Assembly (NCBI GenBank): GCA_036677685.1
Contig: JAVBWA010000007.1
Location: 3,473 to 67,472 of the forward strand
Origin: JAQUBU01 sp036677685
Lineage (GTDB): Bacteria > Bacillota > Syntrophomonadia > Syntrophomonadales > Syntrophomonadaceae
Direction: 5' to 3'
DNA: 64,000 bases
Under the pieces are notes generated by a model. That model made no database searches and had not been told where the DNA came from. It saw nothing but the letters and a program-made list of their open reading frames with translations. Shown here piece by piece: positions 26,031-33,766 of the stretch; positions within the stretch are counted from its first letter, which is position 1; every line of letters begins with the position of its first letter. Position numbers and translations under genes: made by a program.

Positions 26031-26396
26031 TTAAGCCTGCAAGAAATAAACCCCCAAAGCCACCAGCAGCATCCCAACCACTTTGCCCGCGCTTACACTT
26101 TCATTAAATAAGAAAATGGAAATAAGAAATACAATAATGTAGGAAATGCTTACACTGGGGTAGGCTTTGCTCAATTCCATATCCGATATTACCTTGATCC
26201 ATAGGATCATGCTGGTTACGAAACAGAATATCCCGGTAATTACCCACAAATTGGTAAATATGCTGAATATAGTATGTATTAGAGCCGGCCAGTGCATATC
26301 AACCTGTCCCAAGCGATTGACCCCAACTTTTAAGAGTACCTGCCCAACCGCTCCCAGCACCACCGACGATAAAAGAAACAACAAGTTGCTACTCAT
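26031..26396 (-). CDS. Small four-helix EamA/SMR-type membrane protein, possible lipid-linked sugar flippase subunit
   Basis: At 121 residues with four membrane helices, it has the size and layout of ArnE/ArnF and EmrE-type proteins. The family-like VVLGAVGQVLLKVGVNRLGQ is in helix 1, LSKAYPSVSISYIIVFLIS in helix 3 and GMLLVALGVYFLQ at the end. Placed among glycosyltransferases, it is more likely a flippase component for undecaprenyl-phosphate sugars than a drug pump. Its start overlaps the stop of the upstream glycosyltransferase by 8 bp. Confidence 0.82.
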   Translation of the reverse strand: MSSNLLFLLSSVVLGAVGQVLLKVGVNRLGQVDMHWPALIHTIFSIFTNLWVITGIFCFVTSMILWIKVISDMELSKAYPSVSISYIIVFLISIFLFNESVSAGKVVGMLLVALGVYFLQA

Positions 26397-27762
26397 GCTT
26401 AGCCCTTCCTCTCAAGTTATTCAAAGCCGACATGTACTCCTCCTTATTACTTCTCAATATGGCCCCCATTTGGACCAACGGGTTTTCAGTCTTCCAGCTC
26501 TTTTCTTCCGTCAAGACGCCAATAATTCCTGCCAGTCTGAACCAGTAAACCACATATCGATATATCGGCATAAAAAATACAATCCACCAGATCCGTTTCA
26601 GTTCCTCCTGGTATTCCGGGCTAGAGCCCTTGTAGGCAATATAAAAAGTCGATGATTCAAGCAAAAAGTAGCATATGAACATTCCGAACAGGGCGATGAC
26701 AATGGTTGGAAGCGGGTAACCCAGAAAGTAAAGAAAGGGCAGCAAAAATGTCCAGGCTAAACGCAAAAACGCTAAAGTATGGTCTGAAATCAATATTCGC
26801 CCCACAAAATCAAACAAGGCCTTGCCAATTCCCGGAGGATTTTCATAATAGACTCCGGTCACTTCAATTTCTCCCCTTTGCCAGCGCAAGCGCTGGGAGT
26901 ATAAGCGGCTCATTGACTCGATGGGTTCCACATAGGCCAGAGCGTCAGCTATGAACCCAATGCGTCCTCCACTGTCTTCAATGGCCTTCCGGATATTAAA
27001 AGTCAAATCGGTATCTTCGGAGACTGTGCGGGTCTGGTAGAGAAAAGACTGGAGAATTATATCACGCCGAAAAATCGAAAAAGCTCCGGAAAGCGTAAAT
27101 ACTGAGTCCTTCAAATCCTGGTAACGGCGTCCTATATCAAAGGCCACAATATACTCAATAACCTCGCAGTAATTAATCATATCCAGAAAAGTGTTCCCTT
27201 CCCCCAAGACCTTATCGACCCTTATTGATCCGGTGGCTGCCGCCAGGGTGGGATCGCTTTCAAAGGTTTTCACGACATTCATAATGGCCTCCGGGTCCAG
27301 CCAGGTATCAGCATCAACATTCATCATGTAAGTCCCGTTGCCGGAATACATGCCCACATTAAGTGCGATTGACTTGCCGGCGCGGTCCAGTGAACTCCAC
27401 ATAACCGACATTTCCGGATGCTCATATTGAAAACGGTTGAATATATCAAAGCTGTTATCCTGGCTGCCATTATTCACGCAAATTATCTGAATATGTTCAG
27501 CCGGATAAGTCTGCTCGGCTATGGAATAAAGACATTGACCCAAAGTTTCTTCGGAATTATGGACCGGAACAATTACCGTGACAAAAGGGAAGAAATGCAG
27601 ATCCGGCTTTTCTTCTTCTTTTTTATTTTTGTTGCTCATAAAACTTATAAAATAAACCATTGCTGTAGAGACGTCAACCAGCAGGGGAACCATCAGCCAT
27701 ATTCCCCAAAAAAGCCCGAAGTCTATCGCTCTTTCGATCAGGATTTCAATCATTTTGCACAT
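26389..27762 (-). CDS. Processive-type family 2 glycosyltransferase, XrtG-associated
   Basis: A membrane helix at about residues 10-38 is followed by a GT-A domain with VTVIVPVHNSEETLGQ, VNNGSQDNS, VDADTWLDPEA, and the processive-enzyme motif QRLRWQRGE near residue 298. Three or four further helices complete a cellulose-synthase/hyaluronan-synthase-like topology. It matches from memory the glycosyltransferase that accompanies exosortase XrtG in Firmicutes (TIGR03111), and its neighbour is indeed an exosortase-like gene, overlapping by 17 bp. It probably makes the polysaccharide backbone of this locus. Confidence 0.9.
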   Translation of the reverse strand: MCKMIEILIERAIDFGLFWGIWLMVPLLVDVSTAMVYFISFMSNKNKKEEEKPDLHFFPFVTVIVPVHNSEETLGQCLYSIAEQTYPAEHIQIICVNNGSQDNSFDIFNRFQYEHPEMSVMWSSLDRAGKSIALNVGMYSGNGTYMMNVDADTWLDPEAIMNVVKTFESDPTLAAATGSIRVDKVLGEGNTFLDMINYCEVIEYIVAFDIGRRYQDLKDSVFTLSGAFSIFRRDIILQSFLYQTRTVSEDTDLTFNIRKAIEDSGGRIGFIADALAYVEPIESMSRLYSQRLRWQRGEIEVTGVYYENPPGIGKALFDFVGRILISDHTLAFLRLAWTFLLPFLYFLGYPLPTIVIALFGMFICYFLLESSTFYIAYKGSSPEYQEELKRIWWIVFFMPIYRYVVYWFRLAGIIGVLTEEKSWKTENPLVQMGAILRSNKEEYMSALNNLRGRAKHE

Positions 27763-28948
27763 TCCTTTTGATTTTTTCCAGTGAAGGTTTGGTTATCAAT
27801 TGCCAGTACAAAGCAACAATAAGGATAAAGAAGACCAGCCGCCCAAATAGAGTATGAGCGATAAAGCTCATATTGCGCCCGCCCCAGTGAATCAAAACAA
27901 TAACTATGGCCAGACGCAGCAAATTAATTAGGTACACCCCGACAACTCCGCTTAGCGCATAACCTATTCTTTTACGCCAATTATGAACCGGGTAAAAAAC
28001 AATCAAGGAAAAAATGATGCACATCTCCACCAAACCTGAATTCTCTATGTCAATGTCAATAGTGGTCCAGCTCGTATCTATTTTGATCAGTACCAGCAAT
28101 GTGCCCGGTGCCTTATCAAATACATAAGTGACGATATCCAGATAACCCAGGGTATTGTGAAGAAAGAGCGTAGTCAAATACTCCATCCGGTATTCCACAA
28201 AGGAAGCACAAAAAAGCAGTACCATAACACAGCAAAGCCCTACTGAACCCCATACATAGTAAAAAAACATGAGCCGGTGCTTATAAAAAAATACGGTAAC
28301 GCCGAACCAGACCAGACAAGTTATGGCAATTGCAGTGCGGCTTTTGGGAACCAGGGGAAAAGGCGCCCATTGGATATCGCCCTGATCGGGAAGACGGTCA
28401 TAGCGGTTACTCACATCGCTGAGGTAATACCGCATAGCCTGCCCGGGATATAAACCGAGGTCTTCCATGGGAATGGCAAACTCGAAACGGCTGGCCCCTT
28501 CACCGGTTCCTTCACCCCATATACCATTGTACCTGCCTTTCAATTCCCCGGACATCGCATATAGATAGACATACACATCACCGCGCGCTTGATTCCGCGG
28601 CAGATAAGATATCTGCGCATATTTGTCGACCCGGTTGGTATACTTTCCGTTGCCGTTTATATCCATATATATACGAAATTCCATGGGAATTGTCGCTGGT
28701 TCTGGACTGTCTCTTTCGATCATGAAATAGAGCCGGCTGTCGTTTTCATTGGTTGCCCAGGATATATTTTTAAAATCATGACCGGCTTCGGCATCACCTT
28801 CCGGATCAGTCACATGGGCTCTCCCCCGCCAATCGCTGAACCTGGCATCCAACTGACAATCCGGAACCAACCAGGTTCCGGGCGGCCACAACCAAACAAA
28901 CAAGACCATCAGAGCACAGGCAGCCAGGCCATAAATCCATCGTTTCAT
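27746..28948 (-). CDS. xrtG: Exosortase family protein, XrtG type, with N-terminal beta-sandwich domain
   Basis: Exosortases are membrane transpeptidase-like enzymes of the archaeosortase superfamily. A signal-anchor helix (residues 4-22) leads to an extracytoplasmic domain, about residues 30-190, beginning PDCQLDARFSDWRG and containing FRIYMDINGNGKY, like CBM9/DOMON sandwiches. The multi-helix C-terminal half follows. The expected catalytic trio is visible in order: Cys near 310 (GLVEMCIIFSLIVFYP), Arg near 345 (NLLRLAIVIVL) and His near 365 (FIAHTLFGRLVFF). It overlaps the PTPS fusion gene upstream by 4 bp and the glycosyltransferase downstream by 17 bp. This trio of genes is the recognised XrtG context. 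The assignment rests on motifs and neighbours; the substrate is unknown. Confidence 0.85.
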   Translation of the reverse strand: MKRWIYGLAACALMVLFVWLWPPGTWLVPDCQLDARFSDWRGRAHVTDPEGDAEAGHDFKNISWATNENDSRLYFMIERDSPEPATIPMEFRIYMDINGNGKYTNRVDKYAQISYLPRNQARGDVYVYLYAMSGELKGRYNGIWGEGTGEGASRFEFAIPMEDLGLYPGQAMRYYLSDVSNRYDRLPDQGDIQWAPFPLVPKSRTAIAITCLVWFGVTVFFYKHRLMFFYYVWGSVGLCCVMVLLFCASFVEYRMEYLTTLFLHNTLGYLDIVTYVFDKAPGTLLVLIKIDTSWTTIDIDIENSGLVEMCIIFSLIVFYPVHNWRKRIGYALSGVVGVYLINLLRLAIVIVLIHWGGRNMSFIAHTLFGRLVFFILIVALYWQLITKPSLEKIKRNVQND

Positions 28949-31900
28949 TGGGCTTCACCGGTTTTTCTGATGTAAAACAGCAGCACGGCCATAAAAGCCA
29001 TGGCCATCAAGGACATTAAAGCTCCCCATCGATATACCGGGGTTTTCTGCAGTACAATATCGATTTGATGCTTCCCAGCCGGGAGCTTCAATTGGACAAG
29101 GTTTTCATAATTCTCAGCCGCCAGATCTTTCCCGTCGAGTTTAACCTTCATACCGTCAATCTTGGACACCGGAACTATTGCCTCAAAAGCCCGTGAGCTG
29201 TGATAACTCATCTGGTAGCCCTTTTCACTGGCTTCGTAACTGTCAAGCGGTATGAGTGAAGTTCCTGCATAATCGGTATTGAGATTTAGCACATCCTTGA
29301 CCAGTTTCAAGCTGTCTGATTTGCCGGTCTGAAACGCATGATAGGTAATGTTGTCGCCTAAAAAATATATCTTCTGCTTATTGATTATTTTGTAGCCGAA
29401 AATGGGCGCCTGGTTGCCGTAATAGGAAAATTCAAGTTCAACCTTGTCAAGTCCCATGGGGACATAAGCCCGCCAGTTGGGATTTTTATCCCAGACCGGA
29501 TTGAGCACATATTTCTTGTCATGCCCCCAGACTTCGACTTCGCCCCGCGTATTTACTGCTTCTCCGAATATCCCGAGAAATTCCGGCTGTTTGGCTAATA
29601 CGTTATTGGGCATACCGGCCAATTCCACATATACTTTGCCGCCGCTGGCCGCGTAATCGATAATAAGTTTTTCCGCTTTGCTTTTAGAGCTCCAGGTTGA
29701 TCCGCTGAGAATTATAGTTGAGTATTTTTTTAGCTCCTGCAGGGTATACTGGTCGATATTCGGAGAAACGCCCATCTCCACCTCGGGGAATTGCAGGGCG
29801 ATAGTGCCTCCATATTTGCCGATTACCAGGCAGCGGATACTTTTTTCCACCAGATAAGGCCGGCCTATATTTCTCCACACACTGATACCGGCAAACTTGT
29901 TCCGCTGGGTATAACCCGCCAGGTTGGCCGCATTGCGAAAAGCTTTAAGGTCAGTAACCACCGACTCTTTAACTACCAGGTCGGTGGCCCCCAGGTCTAC
30001 GCAGGAACGAAAAAGGAAGGGATAATACTGGTGCTCCAAACCGGTGTTTAACAACATGATGTTCTTTGAGGTGATCGCTCCCTGCCAGGCCCAGCCAAAG
30101 ACCTGTTCCAGTCCTGCTATTTCGGAAAAAGCATATGAAGGTGCCGATCCCAACTGGCTCAAATCTATGGTAGCTACCCGCCAGCCCGGCTGTTGCTTAA
30201 TAAAGTCACCACTCTGAATTATATCGAAAGGTTTGGTTCCGGTGTGAGCAAGCAAGCGAAAGGAAACTAGACAGTCGGACATTAATAAGACAAATAATAT
30301 TAGGATAAACAAACCATTGGTGTAGGGAGACTTGAGCCATTCCTGACGCTGCTCGGCGGGATTGAAGGTAAAAAAAGCCGCCAGTATAGCCAGGGCTGCA
30401 AAGCTGCTGAAACGAAGCGGCCATAGCAAATGGCTCAACGGCAGGTTAATATATACGCCCCTTACGATGGGAAAGGTAATTAATACTAAAATAAACCCGC
30501 ATACACCCGCGCTTTTGGCCCAGGCGGGTTTGGATTTCCAGCTTATCATGGTAGCTAGTAAAGCAATAATCAAAGCTATTCCCCAGTAAAAAGTTTCCAC
30601 ATTGCTGAACCTGTACCACGGGCTTAAAGAAATGCGGGCCGCCACAAATTGGATGACTTCTCTAACCGCTTGAGCATCAATTCCGGTTATACCTCCGGTT
30701 AAACTGGGCAGCAGCCACCAGGAGGCCGACCCTATGCCAATAATAATTACAGCCAGGGTCTCAACAAAATCGGGCAGGCGGCATCCCTGAAAAACCCAGA
30801 CGAAAAAAGCAAAAAGAGCAAGACAAATACAATAAATGGCAGCAATCATGGCATGACTAATTACGATTAAATGGAGCATAATTATGGCCGCAATTATCCC
30901 TTTATATGATTTGGGTTTGGACAAGATATGCAGAAATAAAGCAAACAACAGCGGCAGCAAGGCCGTAGCTAGCACCCGGGGTACATTGCCTTCTGAAAAA
31001 GCCACCCTTACATTGTCCTGCCAAAACAGCCAGACCAAGCCTGCCATTACTGCAGGCCAGAGTCCCATGCGCCGGGATAGAAAAAGCCATGACAAAGCTC
31101 CAAACAGGGCACAGAGAAATATGTAGAGATTGCCTGCGGTAAAAATATCGCCGCTAATGGCCCGGAGTATGGCCAATACATAATAAGGAAGAGGAGCCCA
31201 GTAGCGGAAGGGTTGGCTGCCGTTGTACCAGTATTCGGTAAACTGCGGATAATAGTTGCCCCTTAATATTTCCTGGTAAAGATTTTCCGCTTTAAACAGA
31301 TGTCCCCAGCTATCCGAACCCCACGGATACCTCTGCTCAATCGGGGGCCAGAGAATACCGCTATAAGTTATTACGGCAAAAGCCAGGATTACTAAAACCG
31401 CAATAATATATTGACGCCGCGAATAAATCGAGCGAAGATGCCCTATGAAAGGTGGTGGAGCCAGACGGGGAATATATTTTTTCTTTTTCTCATCTTGAGT
31501 AAGACCTTCAATTTCGGTAAAAGCGACTTCCTGAGCAGCAGCCGCTTCATCCTGGGCTATGTTAAATTCCTTAAGCTGTTGAGCTTTATGTATGCTTTCA
31601 TCAAGACTGCTGTTATGATTGCTAACCTGGATTCCCCGGGTGGGGGTTTCCCATAGATTTAACTGGGCAAGTCCAAGGCCAAGTTCGCTCAGAACTTCGT
31701 CAACCCGGTTGTAAAAGTACATGGCAATGTTTTCCGTAGTCGGCTGAATCAAATTGAAGGGATATATGGTGTTTAAAACCGTATTTTCATATACCCCCAG
31801 GGAAGATGTGACCGCTTTAACCACCCGGGCGAATTCCACCGTATCACCCACTTCAGGCGGAACTTCAACTTCAACTTCAACCTGCCACGAATGGGCATGA

Positions 31901-32373
31901 ACCGGTCCCGGTTTAGGGCCAAAAGTGACAAAATGGCGGGCGTTAACGAAAGACACCAGTTTCATGTCATAAACGGAATTTTTATAACCGGGTCTTGATC
32001 CTGCTTCACGGGGAACGGCAAAATCCTCGGGAAAGGAAAACATTGCAGTTCCTCCTTCAGTGGGATAACTTGAAGGCGGAAGGTTGGTTATGTATTTACC
32101 ATTTACAATCTGTGTCGCGGGGTCATCCCGATTAATATCACTGTTATTATCAGAACCAATATTTTGGGGCAGGCTCACGGAAAGACTTTTGGAGGGTTGG
32201 GAAGGCGGAGGTTCCATTTCGGCATTAAGTACTGCCATTTCTTCTTCAGCCCGGGATATTTGCAGTTTATTTCGTGCAACCACGGCTTCAGCTTCAGCCA
32301 ATATCTCCCTGGCCTGATTTTCTGCTTCTTCCTCCATTTCTTTGGCTATTCTTTTACTCTCTTCCAGAGACAA
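28945..32373 (-). CDS. Fusion of coiled coil, 6-pyruvoyl-tetrahydropterin-synthase-like domain and PTPS_related membrane protein
   Basis: From the TTG at 32373 there are 1142 residues. An E/A/K-rich coiled coil (residues 1-50) is followed by a disordered linker. A PTPS-like domain spans about 135-260 (FVNARHFVTFGPKPGPVHAH, with three His like the zinc triad, and QPTTENIAMYF). Another linker leads to about 13 membrane helices with GHLFKAENLYQEILRG and YWYNGSQPFRYW loops, an extracytoplasmic region, and a last helix, WGALMSLMAMAFMAVLLFY. The frame stays open upstream to about 32560 and continues the coiled coil. AAGGAG stands 9 nt before an ATT at 32547, so the true start is probably that ATT. 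No catalytic Cys of a real pterin synthase is seen. It is the central gene of the XrtG locus. Confidence 0.85.
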   Translation of the reverse strand: MSLEESKRIAKEMEEEAENQAREILAEAEAVVARNKLQISRAEEEMAVLNAEMEPPPSQPSKSLSVSLPQNIGSDNNSDINRDDPATQIVNGKYITNLPPSSYPTEGGTAMFSFPEDFAVPREAGSRPGYKNSVYDMKLVSFVNARHFVTFGPKPGPVHAHSWQVEVEVEVPPEVGDTVEFARVVKAVTSSLGVYENTVLNTIYPFNLIQPTTENIAMYFYNRVDEVLSELGLGLAQLNLWETPTRGIQVSNHNSSLDESIHKAQQLKEFNIAQDEAAAAQEVAFTEIEGLTQDEKKKKYIPRLAPPPFIGHLRSIYSRRQYIIAVLVILAFAVITYSGILWPPIEQRYPWGSDSWGHLFKAENLYQEILRGNYYPQFTEYWYNGSQPFRYWAPLPYYVLAILRAISGDIFTAGNLYIFLCALFGALSWLFLSRRMGLWPAVMAGLVWLFWQDNVRVAFSEGNVPRVLATALLPLLFALFLHILSKPKSYKGIIAAIIMLHLIVISHAMIAAIYCICLALFAFFVWVFQGCRLPDFVETLAVIIIGIGSASWWLLPSLTGGITGIDAQAVREVIQFVAARISLSPWYRFSNVETFYWGIALIIALLATMISWKSKPAWAKSAGVCGFILVLITFPIVRGVYINLPLSHLLWPLRFSSFAALAILAAFFTFNPAEQRQEWLKSPYTNGLFILILFVLLMSDCLVSFRLLAHTGTKPFDIIQSGDFIKQQPGWRVATIDLSQLGSAPSYAFSEIAGLEQVFGWAWQGAITSKNIMLLNTGLEHQYYPFLFRSCVDLGATDLVVKESVVTDLKAFRNAANLAGYTQRNKFAGISVWRNIGRPYLVEKSIRCLVIGKYGGTIALQFPEVEMGVSPNIDQYTLQELKKYSTIILSGSTWSSKSKAEKLIIDYAASGGKVYVELAGMPNNVLAKQPEFLGIFGEAVNTRGEVEVWGHDKKYVLNPVWDKNPNWRAYVPMGLDKVELEFSYYGNQAPIFGYKIINKQKIYFLGDNITYHAFQTGKSDSLKLVKDVLNLNTDYAGTSLIPLDSYEASEKGYQMSYHSSRAFEAIVPVSKIDGMKVKLDGKDLAAENYENLVQLKLPAGKHQIDIVLQKTPVYRWGALMSLMAMAFMAVLLFYIRKTGEAQ

Positions 32374-32569
32374 TTCAATTCCCGAAAGTATTGATTTCTT
32401 AAAAGCAATTTCCTGGTTTAACTCTTCTATTCTTATTTGACATTCTTTTTCTCTTAAGAAGATACTATCCCGTTCTATAACCAGTTTGTTCAGGATTTGA
32501 CTATATTTATTCTGTTTGTCGATACTATCACTGTTTCTGTCAATAATAGTTATCTTCTCCTTTTATTTG

Positions 32570-33073
32570 TCACGAAATATCCTGTTTTTTAGGAGGTTCA
32601 AATACTTTTTCCTTGGTAATTAAGGTAGGAGTAAAAGAGACATCATCGGGATTTTCTCTAACTTTTTCCAGCGAAACCCGGTAATTGTCCAATACTTCCC
32701 GGAATTCTTCCTTAAATCGCGACACTTTAAGGCGCAGAAAATCAAGTTCTTGTAATTTATGTTTAAGCTCCTCCTCAGAGCTTTCCAGCATCATACGGGA
32801 TTTTTCCCGGGCTTGTTCCACTATTTTCTGGGCATTAAGCTGAGCGGCGACCATAACATCGGTTACCATCCGTTCACGAACCACATATTCGTCAGCTTTT
32901 TTTTGCAGTTCGGTCCGCTTTTCCTCAGAACGTTTAAGTTCAGTCTTGGCCTGCTCTATTTCTGCTTTCATAGCTTCGATCTTCTGCTGGTATTCGGCAT
33001 CGATTCTTGCAAATTCATCAATAACATCCTTGGGCTTGAAACCAAATAAAGTTTTGCCAAGGTTCCTGTTCAT
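32570..33073 (-). CDS. DivIVA-family coiled-coil protein
   Basis: 167 residues. The N-terminus, LFGFKPKDVIDEFARIDAEY, matches the short lipid-binding domain of DivIVA/GpsB proteins, which recognise curved membrane at poles and septa. Residues 25-150 form a long coiled coil rich in Glu/Lys/Gln, followed by a short Pro-containing tail. It is the first gene of the exosortase/polysaccharide run, ending 22 bp before the presumed start of the coiled-coil/PTPS gene, whose own N-terminus is also a coiled coil. This suggests, but does not prove, that the two interact and position the polysaccharide machinery. It is shorter than a canonical cell-division DivIVA and is probably a specialised paralogue. 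Confidence 0.85.
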   Translation of the reverse strand: MNRNLGKTLFGFKPKDVIDEFARIDAEYQQKIEAMKAEIEQAKTELKRSEEKRTELQKKADEYVVRERMVTDVMVAAQLNAQKIVEQAREKSRMMLESSEEELKHKLQELDFLRLKVSRFKEEFREVLDNYRVSLEKVRENPDDVSFTPTLITKEKVFEPPKKQDIS

Positions 33074-33251
33074 ATGCCTCCTCCTTTGCTAATCCCAAAT
33101 TAAATAGGTCCCTTTTCATTAACCGAAATACATGCCCAAATCAGTCTTTCGGAATAATTGGCTGAATTAGTCCTATACAGTAAAGGGTATTCAGGCTCAA
33201 GGTCCTGCCTTTTTCTAGGTCTTATATGCTATTTAAAGTCGGGATACCAGT

Positions 33252-33276
33252 AGTATATTTATCTTACCATGGTAAG
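33252..33276 (-). promoter_or_regulatory. Putative promoter/operator of the exosortase operon
   Basis: The perfect 14-bp palindrome CTTACCATGGTAAG (33263-33276) lies immediately upstream of a TATACT -10-like hexamer (AGTATA on + at 33252-33257). No good -35 is found at 17 bp, so the palindrome may bind an activator. It is about 180 bp before the DivIVA-like start. Otherwise the 693-bp gap 33074-33766 holds only the two repeat copies below. Confidence 0.4.
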
Positions 33277-33343
33277 TCTGGCTTTAAAAGAGAATTTTTT
33301 TCATTTAATGGAACTTTTTCTTTAAAACAGGACAAAATCTAGT

Positions 33344-33472
33344 TTTAAGCATCGGAAGAAACCGCGGAGCAGTTCCAACACACTGCTGCAACGAGGCCGG
33401 AGATCAGAATCCGCCGCCTGTTTGGTTAACAGAAATCTGGACAAAAGAAGTTAGGTACATTTTTTCGCCTCG
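33344..33472 (+). repeat. Dispersed structured repeat, copy 4a (first of tandem pair)
   Basis: It starts TTTAAGCATCGGAAGAAACC, with the 5' hairpin slightly degenerate (GAAACCGC/GCAGTTCC), then AACGAGGCC, a GGAGATCAGAATCC block, and ends TTCGCCTCG. The 3' part lacks the CCGCTT/AAGCGG hairpin. Its last bases run straight into TTTAAGCATC of copy 4b, so the pair is head-to-tail without spacer. Confidence 0.75.
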
Positions 33473-33615
33473 TTTAAGCATCAGAAGAAACTACGGAGCA
33501 GTTTCAACACACCGCTGCAACGAGGCTGGGGGCATATTTATAAGTATTCCGTTCGCTTAAATCAAAGTACAAAACGTAATAAAAAGATTTCTTTCAGATT
33601 TTTCGCCTCGTTATA
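33473..33615 (+). repeat. Dispersed structured repeat, copy 4b (subtype B)
   Basis: It starts TTTAAGCATCAGAAGAAACT, keeps the GAAACTAC/GCAGTTTC hairpin and AACGAGGC arm, but has a different interior containing TACAAAACGTAATAAAAAG. It ends TTCGCCTCGTTATA. The same interior is shared with copy 8b, defining subtype B. It lies in the divergent region before the second chemoreceptor. Confidence 0.75.
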
Positions 33616-33766
33616 TTTTTTTGCAGGAAATTCTACAATAGTGTAGAAGTAAATCATAATACCTATTTTTCCTTCTTATGGTAATAAGCATCTACCAAAC
33701 AAACAATTAGTACCCAATTGTTCCAACCAGCTTTATGTTTCCAAGCAATTGTCAGGAGGGATTTTA

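Noticed and set aside
28945..32373. PTPS-like domain as a queuosine or folate biosynthesis enzyme (QueD)
   Set aside because: The catalytic Cys is not seen, the domain is fused to a coiled coil and a membrane protein, and the neighbours are exosortase and glycosyltransferases.
33344..33615. Tandem repeats as a CRISPR array
   Set aside because: Units are about 130-140 bp, contain internal hairpins, have no regular short repeats with unique spacers, and no cas genes are present.
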